Notes: generated by a model from the sequence alone, not told the origin. A DNA stretch of 64,000 nucleotides from Desulfuromonadaceae bacterium (GCA_028683435.1 JAQUIG010000005.1:1-64000); one strand, 5' to 3'. Positions 36,250-46,188 are shown, numbered from the stretch's first letter. Program-made: numbers and translations.

Positions 36250-38172
36250 ATGAGTAAAGTAATCGGAATTGACCTCGGAACAACCAACTCTTGTGTTTCA
36301 ATCATGGAAGGTGGCGAGCCGGTCGTTATTGCCAACTCCGAAGGGGGACGCACCACACCTTCAATGGTCGCCATTACTGAGAGCGGCGAGCGACTGGTAG
36401 GTCAGCAGGCCAAGCGCCAGGCGGTCACCAACCCGGAGAATACCCTCTATTCCATCAAACGTCTGATCGGGCGCAAGTTTGATACGGAGGCGGTGAAGAA
36501 GGATATCGCTATTTCACCGTTCAAAATTGTCAAAGCCGACAACGGCGATGCCTGGGTAGAAGTGCGCGGCAAGCGTTATTCTACTCCGGAAATTTCAGCA
36601 ATGATTCTGCAGAAAATGAAAAAAACTGCCGAGGACTACCTAGGAACCAGCGTTACCGATGCTGTTATCACCGTGCCTGCCTACTTTGACGATTCCCAGC
36701 GTCAGGCGACCAAAGATGCCGGCAAGATCGCCGGTCTGAACGTATTGCGCATCATTAACGAGCCGACCGCAGCCGCTCTGGCTTACGGTCTGGACAAGAA
36801 AAAGGACGAGAAAATTGCCGTATTCGATCTTGGCGGCGGTACCTTCGATGTTTCCATTCTGGAACTTGGCGACGGTGTATTCGAGGTTAAATCAACCAAC
36901 GGCGATACATTTCTGGGCGGAGAAGATTTCGACCAGCTGATCATCGACTGGATCGCCGATGAATTCAAGAAAGACCAGGGCATCGATCTCCGTGGCGACA
37001 AGATGGCTCTCCAGCGTCTTAAAGAGGCGGCAGAAAAGGCCAAGTGTGAACTTTCCACCTCTGTTGAAACCGATATCAACCTTCCGTTCATTACCGCCGA
37101 TGCCTCCGGCCCGAAACATCTGACCCTGAAGCTTACCCGCGCCAAGCTCGAGTCGATATGTGCCGGGTTGCTGGCCAAACTTGAAGGTCCATGCCGCACC
37201 GCTCTTAAAGATGCCGGACTTTCTGCCAGTCAGATCGATGAAGTCATCCTGGTAGGCGGTATGACCCGTATGCCGGCTGTGCAGAAGAGGGTCGAAGATA
37301 TCTTCGGCAAAGTGCCGAACAAGGGGGTCAATCCGGATGAGGTCGTCGCCATCGGCGCCGGCATTCAGGGTGGCGTTCTGCGAGGTGACGTCAAGGACGT
37401 GCTACTGCTGGATGTCACGCCGCTTTCACTTGGAATCGAGACGCTTGGCAGCGTCATGACCAAGCTGATTGAAAAGAATACTACCATCCCCTGCCGCAAG
37501 AGCCAGGTCTTTTCAACTGCCGCCGATAACCAGCCGGCAGTTTCAATCCACGTTCTGCAGGGCGAACGTGAAATGGCCCGCGACAACAAAACGCTTGGCA
37601 ACTTTGAGCTGTCAGGTATCCCGTCGGCACCACGCGGTCTGCCGCAGATCGAAGTCACCTTCGATATTGACGCCAACGGTATCGTACACGTTTCCGCTAA
37701 GGATCTCGGCACAGGCAAGGAACAGTCAATCAGTATTACTGCATCTTCCGGGCTCTCGAAGGAAGAAATCGACAAGATGGTACGCGACGCCGAGGCCCAC
37801 GCCGATGAAGACAAGAAAAAACGTGAAGCGATTGAAGCTCGTAACCACGCTGACAGCATGGTGTACACTACCGAGAAGTCGCTGAAAGAGCATGGCGACA
37901 AAATTGATGCGGTAGTAAAAGGTGATATCGAGAACAAGCTTGCCGAACTGAAGAAACTGATGGAAAGCGAAGACGCTGAAGCTATCAAGAAGGCGACAGA
38001 TGAGTTGGCTGAAGCCTCTCATAAGCTGGCTGAGGCGATGTATGCCAAGAGTGCTGAGGGAACCGCAGGTGGCGAAGCTGCTGCTGGTACAGACCAGTCC
38101 GGTGCAGCGAAGCCGCATGATGATAAGGTCGTCGATGCCGATTTTGAAGAGGTTAAGGACGAGAAAAAGTAG
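36250..38172 (+). CDS. dnaK: chaperone DnaK (Hsp70)
   Basis: DnaK is the cytosolic ATP-driven Hsp70. The 640 residues carry [11 protein letters not shown] at the N terminus, [14 protein letters not shown] near 195, [11 protein letters not shown] near 335, and the inter-domain linker segment [15 protein letters not shown]. The C-terminal lid ends in an acidic EEVKDE tail, for DnaJ/GrpE partners. A strong AAAAAGGAGGA site precedes the ATG. It follows grpE closely; a perfect hairpin lies before dnaJ. Confidence 0.98.
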   Translation: MSKVIGIDLGTTNSCVSIMEGGEPVVIANSEGGRTTPSMVAITESGERLVGQQAKRQAVTNPENTLYSIKRLIGRKFDTEAVKKDIAISPFKIVKADNGDAWVEVRGKRYSTPEISAMILQKMKKTAEDYLGTSVTDAVITVPAYFDDSQRQATKDAGKIAGLNVLRIINEPTAAALAYGLDKKKDEKIAVFDLGGGTFDVSILELGDGVFEVKSTNGDTFLGGEDFDQLIIDWIADEFKKDQGIDLRGDKMALQRLKEAAEKAKCELSTSVETDINLPFITADASGPKHLTLKLTRAKLESICAGLLAKLEGPCRTALKDAGLSASQIDEVILVGGMTRMPAVQKRVEDIFGKVPNKGVNPDEVVAIGAGIQGGVLRGDVKDVLLLDVTPLSLGIETLGSVMTKLIEKNTTIPCRKSQVFSTAADNQPAVSIHVLQGEREMARDNKTLGNFELSGIPSAPRGLPQIEVTFDIDANGIVHVSAKDLGTGKEQSISITASSGLSKEEIDKMVRDAEAHADEDKKKREAIEARNHADSMVYTTEKSLKEHGDKIDAVVKGDIENKLAELKKLMESEDAEAIKKATDELAEASHKLAEAMYAKSAEGTAGGEAAAGTDQSGAAKPHDDKVVDADFEEVKDEKK

Positions 38173-38197
38173 TCCGGGAACGCACCGGTTCACTATC

Positions 38198-38226
38198 GTA
38201 GGGGCGGATTTTAAATCCGCCCCTAC
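38198..38226. repeat. perfect REP-like hairpin between dnaK and dnaJ
   Basis: The 14-base arms at 38198-38211 and 38213-38226 pair perfectly around one central T: GTAGGGGCGGATTT and its complement. There is no T-run, so it is not a normal terminator. The GTAGGGGCG...CGCCCCTAC form is like short palindromes scattered through many bacterial genomes. Inside the operon it may lower dnaJ relative to dnaK or protect the upstream mRNA. Confidence 0.75.
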
Positions 38227-38256
38227 ACGTATATAAAGGTATAAAGGAACTTAATT

Positions 38257-39387
38257 GTGGCAAACGGCGAAAAGCGGGATTATTACGAGGTGCTTGGGGT
38301 TCACCGCAATGCCTCTGAAACAGAGATAAAAAAAGCCTTCCGTAAGGTGGCGGTCCAGTTCCATCCTGATAAAAACCAGGGAGACAAGGTTTCCGAAGAG
38401 AAGTTCAAGGAAGCCTCAGAGGCGTATGAAGTGCTTTCAGATCCCCAGAAGCGCGCCCAGTATGACCAGTATGGCCATGCCGCAGTTTCCGGTGCAGGCG
38501 GTTTTTCGGGTGGCGGGTTTGGCGGTTTCGGTGCAGGGACCCCTTTTGGCGATATATTCGGTGACATATTCGGCGACGTCTTTGGCGGTGGTGCCGGTAG
38601 AGGGCGCACGCAGGGGCGAAGAGGCGACGATCTGCTCTATAACATGGAGATCAGCTTTGAAGAGGCGGCTTTCGGTGTTGAAAAAAAAATCGAAATCCCG
38701 TTTGCCAAGCGCTGTGCCACCTGTAACGGTTCCGGATCAAGACCCGGTACGAATCCCAAGGTTTGCCCAACCTGTCGCGGAGCAGGACAGGTGCGCTATC
38801 AGCAGGGCTTTTTCAGCGTCAGCAAAACGTGTGCCCAGTGCAATGGCGAAGGGAAGGTCGTTGAGGATCCATGTCCTGACTGTCGCGGCAAGGGGAGTAC
38901 AAAAGATACCAAGACGCTCTCCGTCAAGATTCCAGGCGGGGTAGAAACCGGTTCACGGCTCAAGGTAACCGGTGAAGGGGGGCAGGGGAAGGGCGGCCCC
39001 AACGGTGATCTGTACGTTGCAATAAGCGTCAAGGAACATTCCATTTTTCAGCGTGAGGACAATAACGTTATCTGCGAAATCCCGATCAGTTTCATTCAGG
39101 CTTCTCTCGGCTGCGAGCTTGAGGTCCCGACTCTCGACGGCAAGGTCTCTATGAAAATACCCGAGGGAACCCAGTCAGGCAAAATATATCGACTGAAAGG
39201 AAAGGGGATCCCTTCACTGCAGGGGTACGGCCGTGGTGACCAGTTGGTTGTTGTCCGGATAGAGACCCCTACCAACCTCAACAAAAAGCAGAAAGAACTT
39301 CTGGAGGAATTTGCCAAGATCAGTGGTGAGGATGTACACCCTATGAAAAAAGGGTTTTTAGATAAGGTAATGGATTTCATAAGTTAG
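38257..39387 (+). CDS. dnaJ: chaperone DnaJ (Hsp40)
   Basis: DnaJ stimulates DnaK ATPase activity and delivers substrates. The 376 residues have the J-domain (about 6-72) with HPDK in [10 protein letters not shown], a Gly/Phe-rich linker (about 80-125), four CxxCxGxG-type zinc repeats (about 150-215; [32 protein letters not shown]), and the C-terminal substrate domains. The start is GTG with AAAGGAA upstream. It is the last gene of the hrcA operon, followed by a weak terminator. Confidence 0.97.
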   Translation: MANGEKRDYYEVLGVHRNASETEIKKAFRKVAVQFHPDKNQGDKVSEEKFKEASEAYEVLSDPQKRAQYDQYGHAAVSGAGGFSGGGFGGFGAGTPFGDIFGDIFGDVFGGGAGRGRTQGRRGDDLLYNMEISFEEAAFGVEKKIEIPFAKRCATCNGSGSRPGTNPKVCPTCRGAGQVRYQQGFFSVSKTCAQCNGEGKVVEDPCPDCRGKGSTKDTKTLSVKIPGGVETGSRLKVTGEGGQGKGGPNGDLYVAISVKEHSIFQREDNNVICEIPISFIQASLGCELEVPTLDGKVSMKIPEGTQSGKIYRLKGKGIPSLQGYGRGDQLVVVRIETPTNLNKKQKELLEEFAKISGEDVHPMKKGFLDKVMDFIS

Positions 39388-39395
39388 CAAATCCT

Positions 39396-39424
39396 GAGCC
39401 CGTTGCAAAGGCGGGCTTATTTAT
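39396..39424 (+). terminator. probable terminator after dnaJ
   Basis: AGCCCG (39397-39402) pairs with CGGGCT (39412-39417) around a 9-base loop, followed by a T-rich stretch (TATTTATTTC). The stem is short, so this is a moderate call. Confidence 0.55.
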
Positions 39425-39474
39425 TTCTTGCCTAAGTCCGCAATCTATTTTACTATCCTTGACCAATTTAGAGG

Positions 39475-39580
39475 GCTTTTAGTAAGTTAAAAGTTTTTTC
39501 TATCGTACTTATCCCGTATATGTGGGCAGGCAGAAAATAACTTCGTTAACGCGCTTGTCCTGTTTATCAGGGCCAGGGAT
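39475..39580 (+). repeat. dispersed intergenic structured element, copy B
   Basis: This copy begins CTTTTAGTAAGTTA and ends CTTGTCCTG...CAGGG. AAGTTTTTTCT pairs with AGAAAATAACTT across the middle, and a CCTG/CAGG hairpin closes the right end. It is in the same orientation as dnaJ and the next gene and ends just before the start of the latter. It shares both ends and the CGTTAACGC segment with copy A. Confidence 0.65.
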
Positions 39581-39585
39581 ACCCA

Positions 39586-39924
39586 ATGGACAAAAACCAG
39601 CTGGTCGAAAAAGCGGCCGAAACCCTTCGTCCCTTTGAAACATCCAATCTGATTGAAACTCTGCAGCATTTGAGCGTCAGACAGATTTTTTCTCACCCCG
39701 CAATAATCATACTCATTACCGTTTTCTTCTTTTACGGCGTTGTCAAGCGATCAAAGGCCATTCTGCTCAGCCTTTTTATACTGATCTGTCTTGCTGTGAT
39801 CATGCGTTACGCCATGCCGGCGCCCGGTGATGACCTGTCAATGTCGTCAATGCTGCCGTTTATTGGTGGCGGCCTGGTAATCGGCGTTGTAACCATCTAT
39901 TTTTCACTTATAAAATCTGACTGA
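39586..39924 (+). CDS. small membrane protein of unknown function
   Basis: The 112-residue protein has an N-terminal soluble helix (about 1-35) and three hydrophobic segments, near 38-55, 58-77 and 90-108. No family motif is recognised. It starts just after repeat copy B and is 21 bases before a dihaem cytochrome gene, so the two are probably expressed together. It might anchor or serve the cytochrome; this is inferred only from position. Confidence 0.65.
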   Translation: MDKNQLVEKAAETLRPFETSNLIETLQHLSVRQIFSHPAIIILITVFFFYGVVKRSKAILLSLFILICLAVIMRYAMPAPGDDLSMSSMLPFIGGGLVIGVVTIYFSLIKSD

Positions 39925-39945
39925 TATGCGTAAGGAATTATTTAA

Positions 39946-40257
39946 ATGAAACTGGAAAAACGTGATTGGATGTTTATAACGGTAATAATTGTAGTGTTGG
40001 GGATCTTTATCGGCATCTCCGGAAAAGAGAAAACGACTACGGTACCCAATAATCAGATGCATAAAATAGCCTATGATACCGCGTTTAGAAATGCACCACC
40101 CCCTGATGCTTCTCTTCTCACACGAACTTTCTTCAAACCTGATAAAAAGGGGGCCGAAGCATATTGTGAGCCGTGTCATCTGGAAAAGGGGGTGCAATTC
40201 CCTCCGAACCACCCCCCCAAAAACCGCTGTCTATTCTGTCACAAGCTCCAAAGATAA
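39946..40257 (+). CDS. dihaem c-type cytochrome, membrane-anchored
   Basis: The 103-residue protein has an N-terminal hydrophobic segment (about 9-25), which may be an uncleaved anchor or a signal, and two CxxCH haem sites: CEPCH (74-78) and CLFCH (95-99). Both lie in the last 30 residues, in a pattern like the NapB/small multihaem class. It is probably a periplasmic electron carrier facing outward from the inner membrane. It follows the small membrane protein gene and converges on rbgA with only 12 bases between. Confidence 0.85.
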   Translation: MKLEKRDWMFITVIIVVLGIFIGISGKEKTTTVPNNQMHKIAYDTAFRNAPPPDASLLTRTFFKPDKKGAEAYCEPCHLEKGVQFPPNHPPKNRCLFCHKLQR

Positions 40258-40269
40258 CGGAATCTATGC

Positions 40270-41142
40270 TCATTCCACACAGGTTTCCTCGTCAATAACT
40301 GCGATATCAACAGCTTGTACTGGTTCTTCAAGGCTGATGCGTCCTATTTTACCAGCCCTCAGCTCCCTCAGAAAAGCCTCTGCAGCCCTGTGTACGTCTA
40401 TTTCTCCGCCGGCCATCAGGCATCCGAGGCGTCGCCCGATAGATTCTAGCATGCCGGTCGGTGTCTCAGGCAGTTCGGTCAGCTTGTACCGTGCCTTCAA
40501 TAACTCCGGATACCTTCCCATCATATATTCGGCGGCAAAAAGCCCGACGCAGGTGTAGTCGAGGGCACTTGCCCCGATCGCACCGCTGGTTGCCAGTCGA
40601 TACGCCACGGCCTGATCGTCCATATTCGGCCAGAGGATGCCGGGTGTGTCCGACAACACGATGCCGTTCCTGAGGTCGATCTGCTGGCCACAGGTGGTGA
40701 TCGCCGGCTTATCGCCGACCTTGGCCATGCATTTCCCTGCCAGAGTGTTGATCAGGGTTGACTTGCCGGTATTGGGAATTCCGAACACCATTACCCGGAG
40801 CGGCCATCCCGGCCGTCCGCGATGTGGCACTGTTTTCTGGCAGAGTTTGATCAGCTGCTTTGCGTCGGCGTGGACTCTGGCGGAAAGCGGCAGGGCGCAT
40901 ACCCCCGAATCCTGTTCAAAATAGCGCACCCAGGCTTTAGTGACAGCAGGATCTGCCAAGTCATGTTTGTTCAATACTTTGATGCAGGGCTTGTTGCGGC
41001 GCATCTCTTCCAGTTGTTGATTGGAGCTTGACAAGGGAAGGCGGGCATCAAGTACCTCAACAATCACATCAATCTTGCGGATCGCCTCGGCCATCTTTTC
41101 CTGTGCCTTGCCCATATGTCCCGGATACCATCTAATAGTCAT
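40270..41142 (-). CDS. rbgA: ribosome biogenesis GTPase RbgA (YlqF)
   Basis: RbgA matures the large ribosomal subunit. The 290 residues show the circularly permuted GTPase order: G4 NKHDLAD near residue 58 comes before G1 NTGKSTLINTLAG near 122, followed by G3 DTPGILWP near 165. The N terminus WYPGHMGKA is a family signature. The ATG at 41142 is preceded by AAAAAGGAA, which lies next to repeat copy C. Confidence 0.94.
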   Translation of the reverse strand: MTIRWYPGHMGKAQEKMAEAIRKIDVIVEVLDARLPLSSSNQQLEEMRRNKPCIKVLNKHDLADPAVTKAWVRYFEQDSGVCALPLSARVHADAKQLIKLCQKTVPHRGRPGWPLRVMVFGIPNTGKSTLINTLAGKCMAKVGDKPAITTCGQQIDLRNGIVLSDTPGILWPNMDDQAVAYRLATSGAIGASALDYTCVGLFAAEYMMGRYPELLKARYKLTELPETPTGMLESIGRRLGCLMAGGEIDVHRAAEAFLRELRAGKIGRISLEEPVQAVDIAVIDEETCVE

Positions 41143-41154
41143 GTAAGTCGTTCC

Positions 41155-41238
41155 TTTTTAGTAAGTTAGAAGCCATTTCAGAGTGTTTCCGGTCGGAAAT
41201 TACTTCGTCACTTACTTGCCCTGCTTTTCAGGGCTAAT
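41155..41238 (+). repeat. dispersed intergenic structured element, copy C
   Basis: This copy begins TTTTTAGTAAGTTAGAAG, with GAAG...ATTT pairing to AAAT...CTTC across the middle, and ends with a perfect GCCCTG/CAGGGC hairpin at about 41218-41234. It is in plus orientation between two minus-strand genes. Its left end is just upstream of the rbgA ribosome site and its right end touches the stop of the methyltransferase gene. Confidence 0.65.
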
Positions 41239-42493
41239 ACAAATCATATTTAAGAAGCCGGCATTCTATCGCCCCGTTGAACAGTACGTAGCGGCGCGAG
41301 GCCTTAAGGCCGATATATTTTGCCAGCTCGAGATTACCGGTCAGAACGTACCCGGTCCAGCCGCGACAATATTTTTTCATCACATCGCCGATTTGGCAGT
41401 ACAGTTCCCGCAGATCATCTTCTTCTCCCAGGCGCTTGCCGTATGGTGGGTTGAGGATTACCACTCCTTTGTCGCCCTCCGGCCGGAATTCCTGCAGAGC
41501 GGTGTGAAAAAAGTGAACCTGGCCTTCCAGGCCCGCCTTGGAACAGTTCCTTTCTGCCAGCAACAGTGCCTTGCTGTCAAGGTCGTATCCGCTTATCAGG
41601 CCGACCGGCAATCTGCGGATGTCCACTTCAGCTCCTGCGCAAATATCGTTCCAGAGGCGGGCGTCGTAATCAAGCCAGCGCTGAAATCCGAACTGGCGCT
41701 GCAAGCCGGGGGGGATATGTGCCGCAAGGAGCGCGGCCTCAATCGGAATAGTGCCGGAACCGCACATTGGATCGGCTAGGGGGATTGATCCGTCCCAGCC
41801 GGTCAGGGCGATAACGGTAGCGGCCAGAGTTTCCCTAAGGGGCGCTTCGTTCCGCTCCAGACGGTAGCCGCGGCGATCAAGGGAGTCACCGGAACTGTCG
41901 AGGCTGATTGTGCAGATATTTTTATGCAGGTGGACATTGATGCGTACATCCGGTAAAGCCGTATCGACATTCGGGCGGCGGCCGCATGATTCGCGAATAC
42001 GGTCAACGACCGCATCCTTGGTCTTGAGTGCCACAAAGCCGGAATGGGTCAGGGCTGAATCACGCAGAGAACAGTCCACCGCCAGGGTCATGTCGGGGGT
42101 AATCAACTCCTGCCAGGCAATTGTGTGTACTCCGCCATACAGTTCGGTCGGACTCGAACAGGGGAACTGCGCCAACTGGACCAGCACGCGGCTGGCCGTC
42201 CTGAGCCAAAGGTTGGCACGGTAAAGCCCGGCCCGGTCGGTTTGGAATGACACCCCCCCTTTACCCGGTTTTGCATCGCTGATCCCGAGGTCTAGAAGCT
42301 CTGCGGCAGCCAGCTCTTCGGCACCTCGAGGCACTGCGGCAAAGCAGTTCAGTATCTGGTCTTGCTGCGCAACAGGATTCATTGCAATTTCTGTACGTTG
42401 GCTCGCGGATGAATCCGGTAGTTTCGATGGCACATCTGCAGGTGGTTTGGCCGTGCGTTCCCGCGGCCGTAAAATATGATTAGATTTACTCAT
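41234..42493 (-). CDS. THUMP-domain class I RNA methyltransferase, RlmL N-terminal type
   Basis: The 419-residue protein has a polar start, a THUMP RNA-binding domain (about 60-180), and a Rossmann methyltransferase domain with DPMCGSGTIPIEAALLA near 220 and the catalytic NPPYGKRL near 345. It matches the N-terminal half of E. coli RlmL (m2G2445 of 23S rRNA) and UPF0020 proteins, so a rRNA guanine N2-methyltransferase is likely. ATG 42493, with GGGAGC upstream, overlaps coaE by eight bases; ATG 42511 is an alternative. Confidence 0.88.
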   Translation of the reverse strand: MSKSNHILRPRERTAKPPADVPSKLPDSSASQRTEIAMNPVAQQDQILNCFAAVPRGAEELAAAELLDLGISDAKPGKGGVSFQTDRAGLYRANLWLRTASRVLVQLAQFPCSSPTELYGGVHTIAWQELITPDMTLAVDCSLRDSALTHSGFVALKTKDAVVDRIRESCGRRPNVDTALPDVRINVHLHKNICTISLDSSGDSLDRRGYRLERNEAPLRETLAATVIALTGWDGSIPLADPMCGSGTIPIEAALLAAHIPPGLQRQFGFQRWLDYDARLWNDICAGAEVDIRRLPVGLISGYDLDSKALLLAERNCSKAGLEGQVHFFHTALQEFRPEGDKGVVILNPPYGKRLGEEDDLRELYCQIGDVMKKYCRGWTGYVLTGNLELAKYIGLKASRRYVLFNGAIECRLLKYDLY

Positions 42494-43103
42494 TGTTGCT
42501 CCCGGTTTCATTCGCCCAAATCGTTTCCAAAATCATCCGCGTCTCTGCTTCAGTGCCACTGTTGTCGATAATCACGCTCCCGTAGCGCTCCTTTTCAGAG
42601 AGCGGCATCTGGCTGCCGACCATGCGCTTTGCCTGCTCACGGCTTATCCCGTCACGCATCATGAGACGCTCCAACTGGATCTCGGGACGGACCGTGACCA
42701 CCCAGACAGTGTCAACCCGGTCGGTCGCAGCCGCTTCAATAAGAAGCGGCGCCATATAGATCAGCCGTTTATGGCCGGCTGCAGCAGCCAGGGCGATGCG
42801 CTCTTCAGCCAGTTTTCGTATTTCAGGATGAAGGATGCCTTCAAGGTGGCGACGTTTTTCGGGGTCTGAAAAGATCAACGTACCCAAGCGCTTGCGATCA
42901 AGTTCACCGCCATGCGTCACTATCTCGCGCCCGAAGAGAGCAATGATCTGCTCCAGCGCAGGGCTGCCCGGTAGCACGGCATCACGGGCAAGTTGGTCGG
43001 CATCGATAACCGGTACACCACGCTCTCTAAAAAACAGGGCCACGGAGCTTTTACCGGTTGCAATTCCGCCGGTCAACCCGATGATTCTGATTTTTGCCGG
43101 CAT
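42486..43103 (-). CDS. coaE: dephospho-CoA kinase
   Basis: CoaE phosphorylates dephospho-CoA in the last step of CoA synthesis. The 205 residues have the P-loop GLTGGIATGKSSV near residue 8, then VIDADQLARD, and HPEIRKLAEE near 110. ATG 43103 is preceded by AAGGAG with eight-base spacing; a GTG two codons upstream and the ATG at 43187 are less likely. It overlaps the methyltransferase gene by eight bases. Confidence 0.95.
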   Translation of the reverse strand: MPAKIRIIGLTGGIATGKSSVALFFRERGVPVIDADQLARDAVLPGSPALEQIIALFGREIVTHGGELDRKRLGTLIFSDPEKRRHLEGILHPEIRKLAEERIALAAAAGHKRLIYMAPLLIEAAATDRVDTVWVVTVRPEIQLERLMMRDGISREQAKRMVGSQMPLSEKERYGSVIIDNSGTEAETRMILETIWANETGSNNE

Positions 43104-43286
43104 TTTCACAGCTCCTTCAGTGTGCGTTAGATACGCAGGAAATAACATCAGAACCCGAATTAAACCGCAGTATTTGCCCGGCATCATAACAGAGCAAACA
43201 GTAAAAAGACAGATTTATGACTTGAGTTAACAGCCTAAATAGTGTAATTGTCTTCAGTCCAATAATGTTCTTGCAGTTTGCTTTAC

Positions 43287-43363
43287 GGGCGGTTAGCTCA
43301 GCTGGATAGAGTACAGGCCTCCGAAGCCTGGGGTCGTGAGTTCGAATCTCATACCGCCCACCA
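43287..43363 (+). tRNA. tRNA-Arg (anticodon CCG)
   Basis: A full cloverleaf can be drawn: acceptor GGGCGGT/ACCGCCC, D arm GCTC...GAGT, anticodon stem CAGGC/GCCTG with loop CTCCGAA (anticodon CCG, reads CGG), T arm GTGAG/CTCAT (one mismatched pair) with the TTCGAAT loop, discriminator A, and an encoded CCA (43361-43363). Confidence 0.97.
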
Positions 43364-43600
43364 TTTCATTTTGATTACGGTCTGTCGAAGCTGATGGCCA
43401 GTTTCCTTCATTGCATGCTTTTGGTTCTGTAATGACCGGTAGGTTCTCCTGTTTGTCTCTGCCGGGTCTGTTGCTTTAAAAAATGCATTATCCCGGTCGC
43501 CTCCCTTCTTAGTCCCTCGTCGGTAAATGCTGCATTAACGTTTTATTCGATGTCCATTTCCTATAACGCTTCAATTAACAGAATCTATTGAGGAAAACCG

Positions 43601-43777
43601 ATGAAAATAGCACTCTTTCTTTTGCTCTCTTTGCTGGCAGGCTGTACCAAGGTAAGCGAGGCGGAACTGCAAACCAAGATCGATGCGTGCACGGCTGCGG
43701 GGATGAATTATACGTTTCTCAACGACTGGCGCGGCAATCCGTATGATGTCATGTGCGTTGCAAAGCGATTGAGATAA
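43601..43777 (+). CDS. small lipoprotein of unknown function
   Basis: The 58-residue product has a lipoprotein signal: MKIALFLLLSLLAGC with lipobox LLAGC and Cys15. The mature part is about 44 residues and contains two more Cys (in DACTAAG and VMCVAKR), which may form a disulfide. GAGGAAAA precedes the ATG. It lies 34 bases before DoxX, on the same strand. No family is recognised. Confidence 0.72.
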   Translation: MKIALFLLLSLLAGCTKVSEAELQTKIDACTAAGMNYTFLNDWRGNPYDVMCVAKRLR

Positions 43778-43811
43778 TTAGTATCAGGTATGCAAAACGG
43801 GGAGGTCACAG

Positions 43812-44258
43812 ATGGCGAAGGGAAGATTTGATGCGACTGATTTGATTGCTCCCTTGATGCTGCGTATTCCGCTCGGGCTGATCTTTATGGCTCACGGTTC
43901 TCAGAAGTTGCTGGGGCTTTTTGGGGGGCAGGGATTGACGCGGACGTTTAATACCTTTGAAGAGAAGATGGGGATTCCACCGATCTTTACACTTTTGGCG
44001 ATTATCGCAGAATTCGGCGGCGGTTTCGGTATTCTGACCGGTTTCCTGACCCGTCTCTCTGCGGCAGGTATATCAGCTGCCATGCTCGTGGCAATCTATA
44101 AAATTCACTGGGCTTACGGTTTTTTTCTTAACATCAACTGCGTTGCCGGGCACGGGCACGGCATCGAGTACAATGTCGCCTTGCTGGGCATGGCTCTCTA
44201 TCTGATGTTGGCCGGCGGCGGCAGATGGTGTCTTGATCGGCTCGTGTTCCGGTCATAA
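43812..44258 (+). CDS. DoxX-family membrane protein
   Basis: The 148-residue protein has four hydrophobic segments and the DoxX pattern: [19 protein letters not shown] near residue 17, then [14 protein letters not shown] near 75. Members are small integral membrane proteins, some linked to redox or quinone processes; the role here is unknown. GGGAGGT precedes the ATG. prfC follows after 14 bases. Confidence 0.87.
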   Translation: MAKGRFDATDLIAPLMLRIPLGLIFMAHGSQKLLGLFGGQGLTRTFNTFEEKMGIPPIFTLLAIIAEFGGGFGILTGFLTRLSAAGISAAMLVAIYKIHWAYGFFLNINCVAGHGHGIEYNVALLGMALYLMLAGGGRWCLDRLVFRS

Positions 44259-44272
44259 AGGAGTTACATTCC

Positions 44273-45856
44273 GTGGTACTGTTCAACCAGATTGAAGTCG
44301 AAAAACGTCGCACCTTTGCCATCATCAGTCACCCCGACGCCGGCAAGACCACCATCACAGAAAAACTGCTGCTTTTCGGCGGTGCCATTCAACAGGCCGG
44401 TGAGGTCCGGGCTCGCAAGAGCTCTCGTCATGCAACATCCGACTGGATGGAACTGGAAAAACAGCGTGGCATTTCAGTTACCTCATCGGTCATGAAATTT
44501 ACCTATGATGGCTGTGAGATCAACCTGCTGGATACCCCCGGCCACAATGATTTTTCCGAAGATACGTATCGAGTACTAACCGCAGTAGATTCAGTATTGA
44601 TGGTTATTGACTCGGTAAAAGGTGTCGAGAGCCAGACTAAAAAGCTGCTGGAAGTCTGTCGTCTGCGCCACACCCCGATCATGACCTTCATGAACAAACT
44701 TGACCGTGAAGGGCAGGAACCATTTGACCTCCTGGATGACATCGAAAAAAACCTCCATATTCAGACCGCTCCGATAACCTGGCCGATCGGGATGGGCAAA
44801 CGTTTTCGCGGTACCTACCATCTGTACACCAAAGAGTTGACTTTTTTCGACCCGGAAGCGGACACCGGTACCGGCGAAATCATAACTGTTAACGGCTTGG
44901 ATGACCCTCGCCTCGATGAGCTGCTGGGAAGCCAGGTAGAGGAACTAAGGAATGACATCGCGTTGCTGGAGGGGGCGTCCCAGCCATTTGATATGTCTGC
45001 GTATCTTGCAGGGCGCCAGACGCCGGTTTTCTTCGGCAGCGCCATCAATACCTTCGGTGTGCAGCAGTTGCTCGACGCTTTTGTCCAATATGCACCGCAC
45101 CCGCTGCCACGTGAAACTGCTACCCGCGCCGTTTCTCCGTTTGAGGAGCCTTTCACCGGCTTCACCTTCAAAATCCAAGCGAATATGGATCCGTCGCATC
45201 GTGACCGTATTGCATTTTTTCGTATCTGTTCCGGCAAATTTACCCGAGGGATGAAGGTTCATCATGTCCGCTTGGGGCGCGACGTTCAGATAGCCAATGC
45301 CACGATATTCATGGCTCAGGACCGCACCAATGTTGAAGAGGCGTGGCCAGGCGATATTATCGGCATTCATAACCACGGCACGATCAAGATCGGCGATACC
45401 TTCACGAGCGGTGAAAATCTCAAATTCACCGGCATCCCCAGTTTTGCCCCCGAACATTTTCGTAAGGTGCGTCTGCTTAATCCGATGAAGTCGAAGGCTC
45501 TGGAGAAAGGGCTGGTGCAGCTGGCAGAAGAGGGCGCCACGCAAGTGTTCAAGCCGGTGATGGGGTCAGACTGGGTTATCGGCGCGGTTGGTCTGCTGCA
45601 GTTCGAGGTGGTTATGCACCGTCTTGAACATGAATACAGCGTTAAAGTCGCCTTTGAGCCGGTCAGCTACGTTACGGCCCGCTGGGTCACCGGCGAAAAG
45701 AAGTTTATTGAAGAGTTTGAGAAGAAAGAGGCCATGCACGTCTATATCGATGGTGAAGGGAAGCTGACCTATATGGCCGGCAGCCAATGGCGTCTCGACA
45801 ACACTATTGAGAGCTGGAAAATGTTGGAGTTCCATGAAACCAGCGAGCACAGCTGA
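44273..45856 (+). CDS. prfC: peptide chain release factor 3
   Basis: RF3 is a translational GTPase that recycles RF1/RF2 after termination. The 527 residues carry G1 HPDAGKTT near residue 20, G3 [12 protein letters not shown] near 87, and G4 NKLDREG near 141, then domains II and III with [11 protein letters not shown]. The [13 protein letters not shown] switch is typical of RF3. The start is GTG with AAAGGAG upstream. prfB and prfA are not in the window. Confidence 0.96.
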   Translation: MVLFNQIEVEKRRTFAIISHPDAGKTTITEKLLLFGGAIQQAGEVRARKSSRHATSDWMELEKQRGISVTSSVMKFTYDGCEINLLDTPGHNDFSEDTYRVLTAVDSVLMVIDSVKGVESQTKKLLEVCRLRHTPIMTFMNKLDREGQEPFDLLDDIEKNLHIQTAPITWPIGMGKRFRGTYHLYTKELTFFDPEADTGTGEIITVNGLDDPRLDELLGSQVEELRNDIALLEGASQPFDMSAYLAGRQTPVFFGSAINTFGVQQLLDAFVQYAPHPLPRETATRAVSPFEEPFTGFTFKIQANMDPSHRDRIAFFRICSGKFTRGMKVHHVRLGRDVQIANATIFMAQDRTNVEEAWPGDIIGIHNHGTIKIGDTFTSGENLKFTGIPSFAPEHFRKVRLLNPMKSKALEKGLVQLAEEGATQVFKPVMGSDWVIGAVGLLQFEVVMHRLEHEYSVKVAFEPVSYVTARWVTGEKKFIEEFEKKEAMHVYIDGEGKLTYMAGSQWRLDNTIESWKMLEFHETSEHS

Positions 45857-45857
45857 C

Positions 45858-46112
45858 ATGAATTCCACTACGGAGACACGGCCAGAAGTTGACGTTTCTA
45901 AGCGAGGACGCGGAGGAAGACGACAGCCTTTCAACCTGAAGGCAACGATACATGCACTTCTTGGTATGTCATACACTCATTTTCCGCTAATTCTTCCAGG
46001 GGTCCACCCCTTGGTCGCCCCGCTTATCATGTTTCGCCTTAAACGCCGCGGATATTCAAACTGTCGGGTCGAGGTTTCAAAGTCAGGTCTGGTTGTGTAC
46101 GCCGATCGCTAG
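45858..46112 (+). CDS. possible small protein downstream of prfC
   Basis: An 84-residue frame starts at ATG 45858, one base after the prfC stop. It has an Arg/Lys-rich N terminus, a hydrophobic middle (HFPLILPGVHPLVAPLIMF), and a strand-like end. No family is recognised and no ribosome site is obvious, though translation could be coupled to prfC. It may be real or chance. Confidence 0.4.
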   Translation: MNSTTETRPEVDVSKRGRGGRRQPFNLKATIHALLGMSYTHFPLILPGVHPLVAPLIMFRLKRRGYSNCRVEVSKSGLVVYADR

Positions 46113-46128
46113 GGTGTTATAAACGCCG

Positions 46129-46157
46129 AAGGGCGACCCCCCGCCGGCCGCCCTTCA
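46129..46157. terminator. bidirectional hairpin between prfC region and cheB
   Basis: GAAGGGCG (46129-46136) pairs perfectly with CGCCCTTC (46150-46157), extended by a CCG/CGG pair outside. The loop is G/C-rich and no T-run follows. It lies between convergent genes and may end both transcripts. Confidence 0.55.
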
Positions 46158-46188
46158 CGGTATCCCACCGTCTGCATCCTTCCGGGGA

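Noticed and set aside
44945..45544. 199-codon open frame antisense to prfC
   Set aside because: It is a shadow of a clear RF3 gene and has no recognisable domain.
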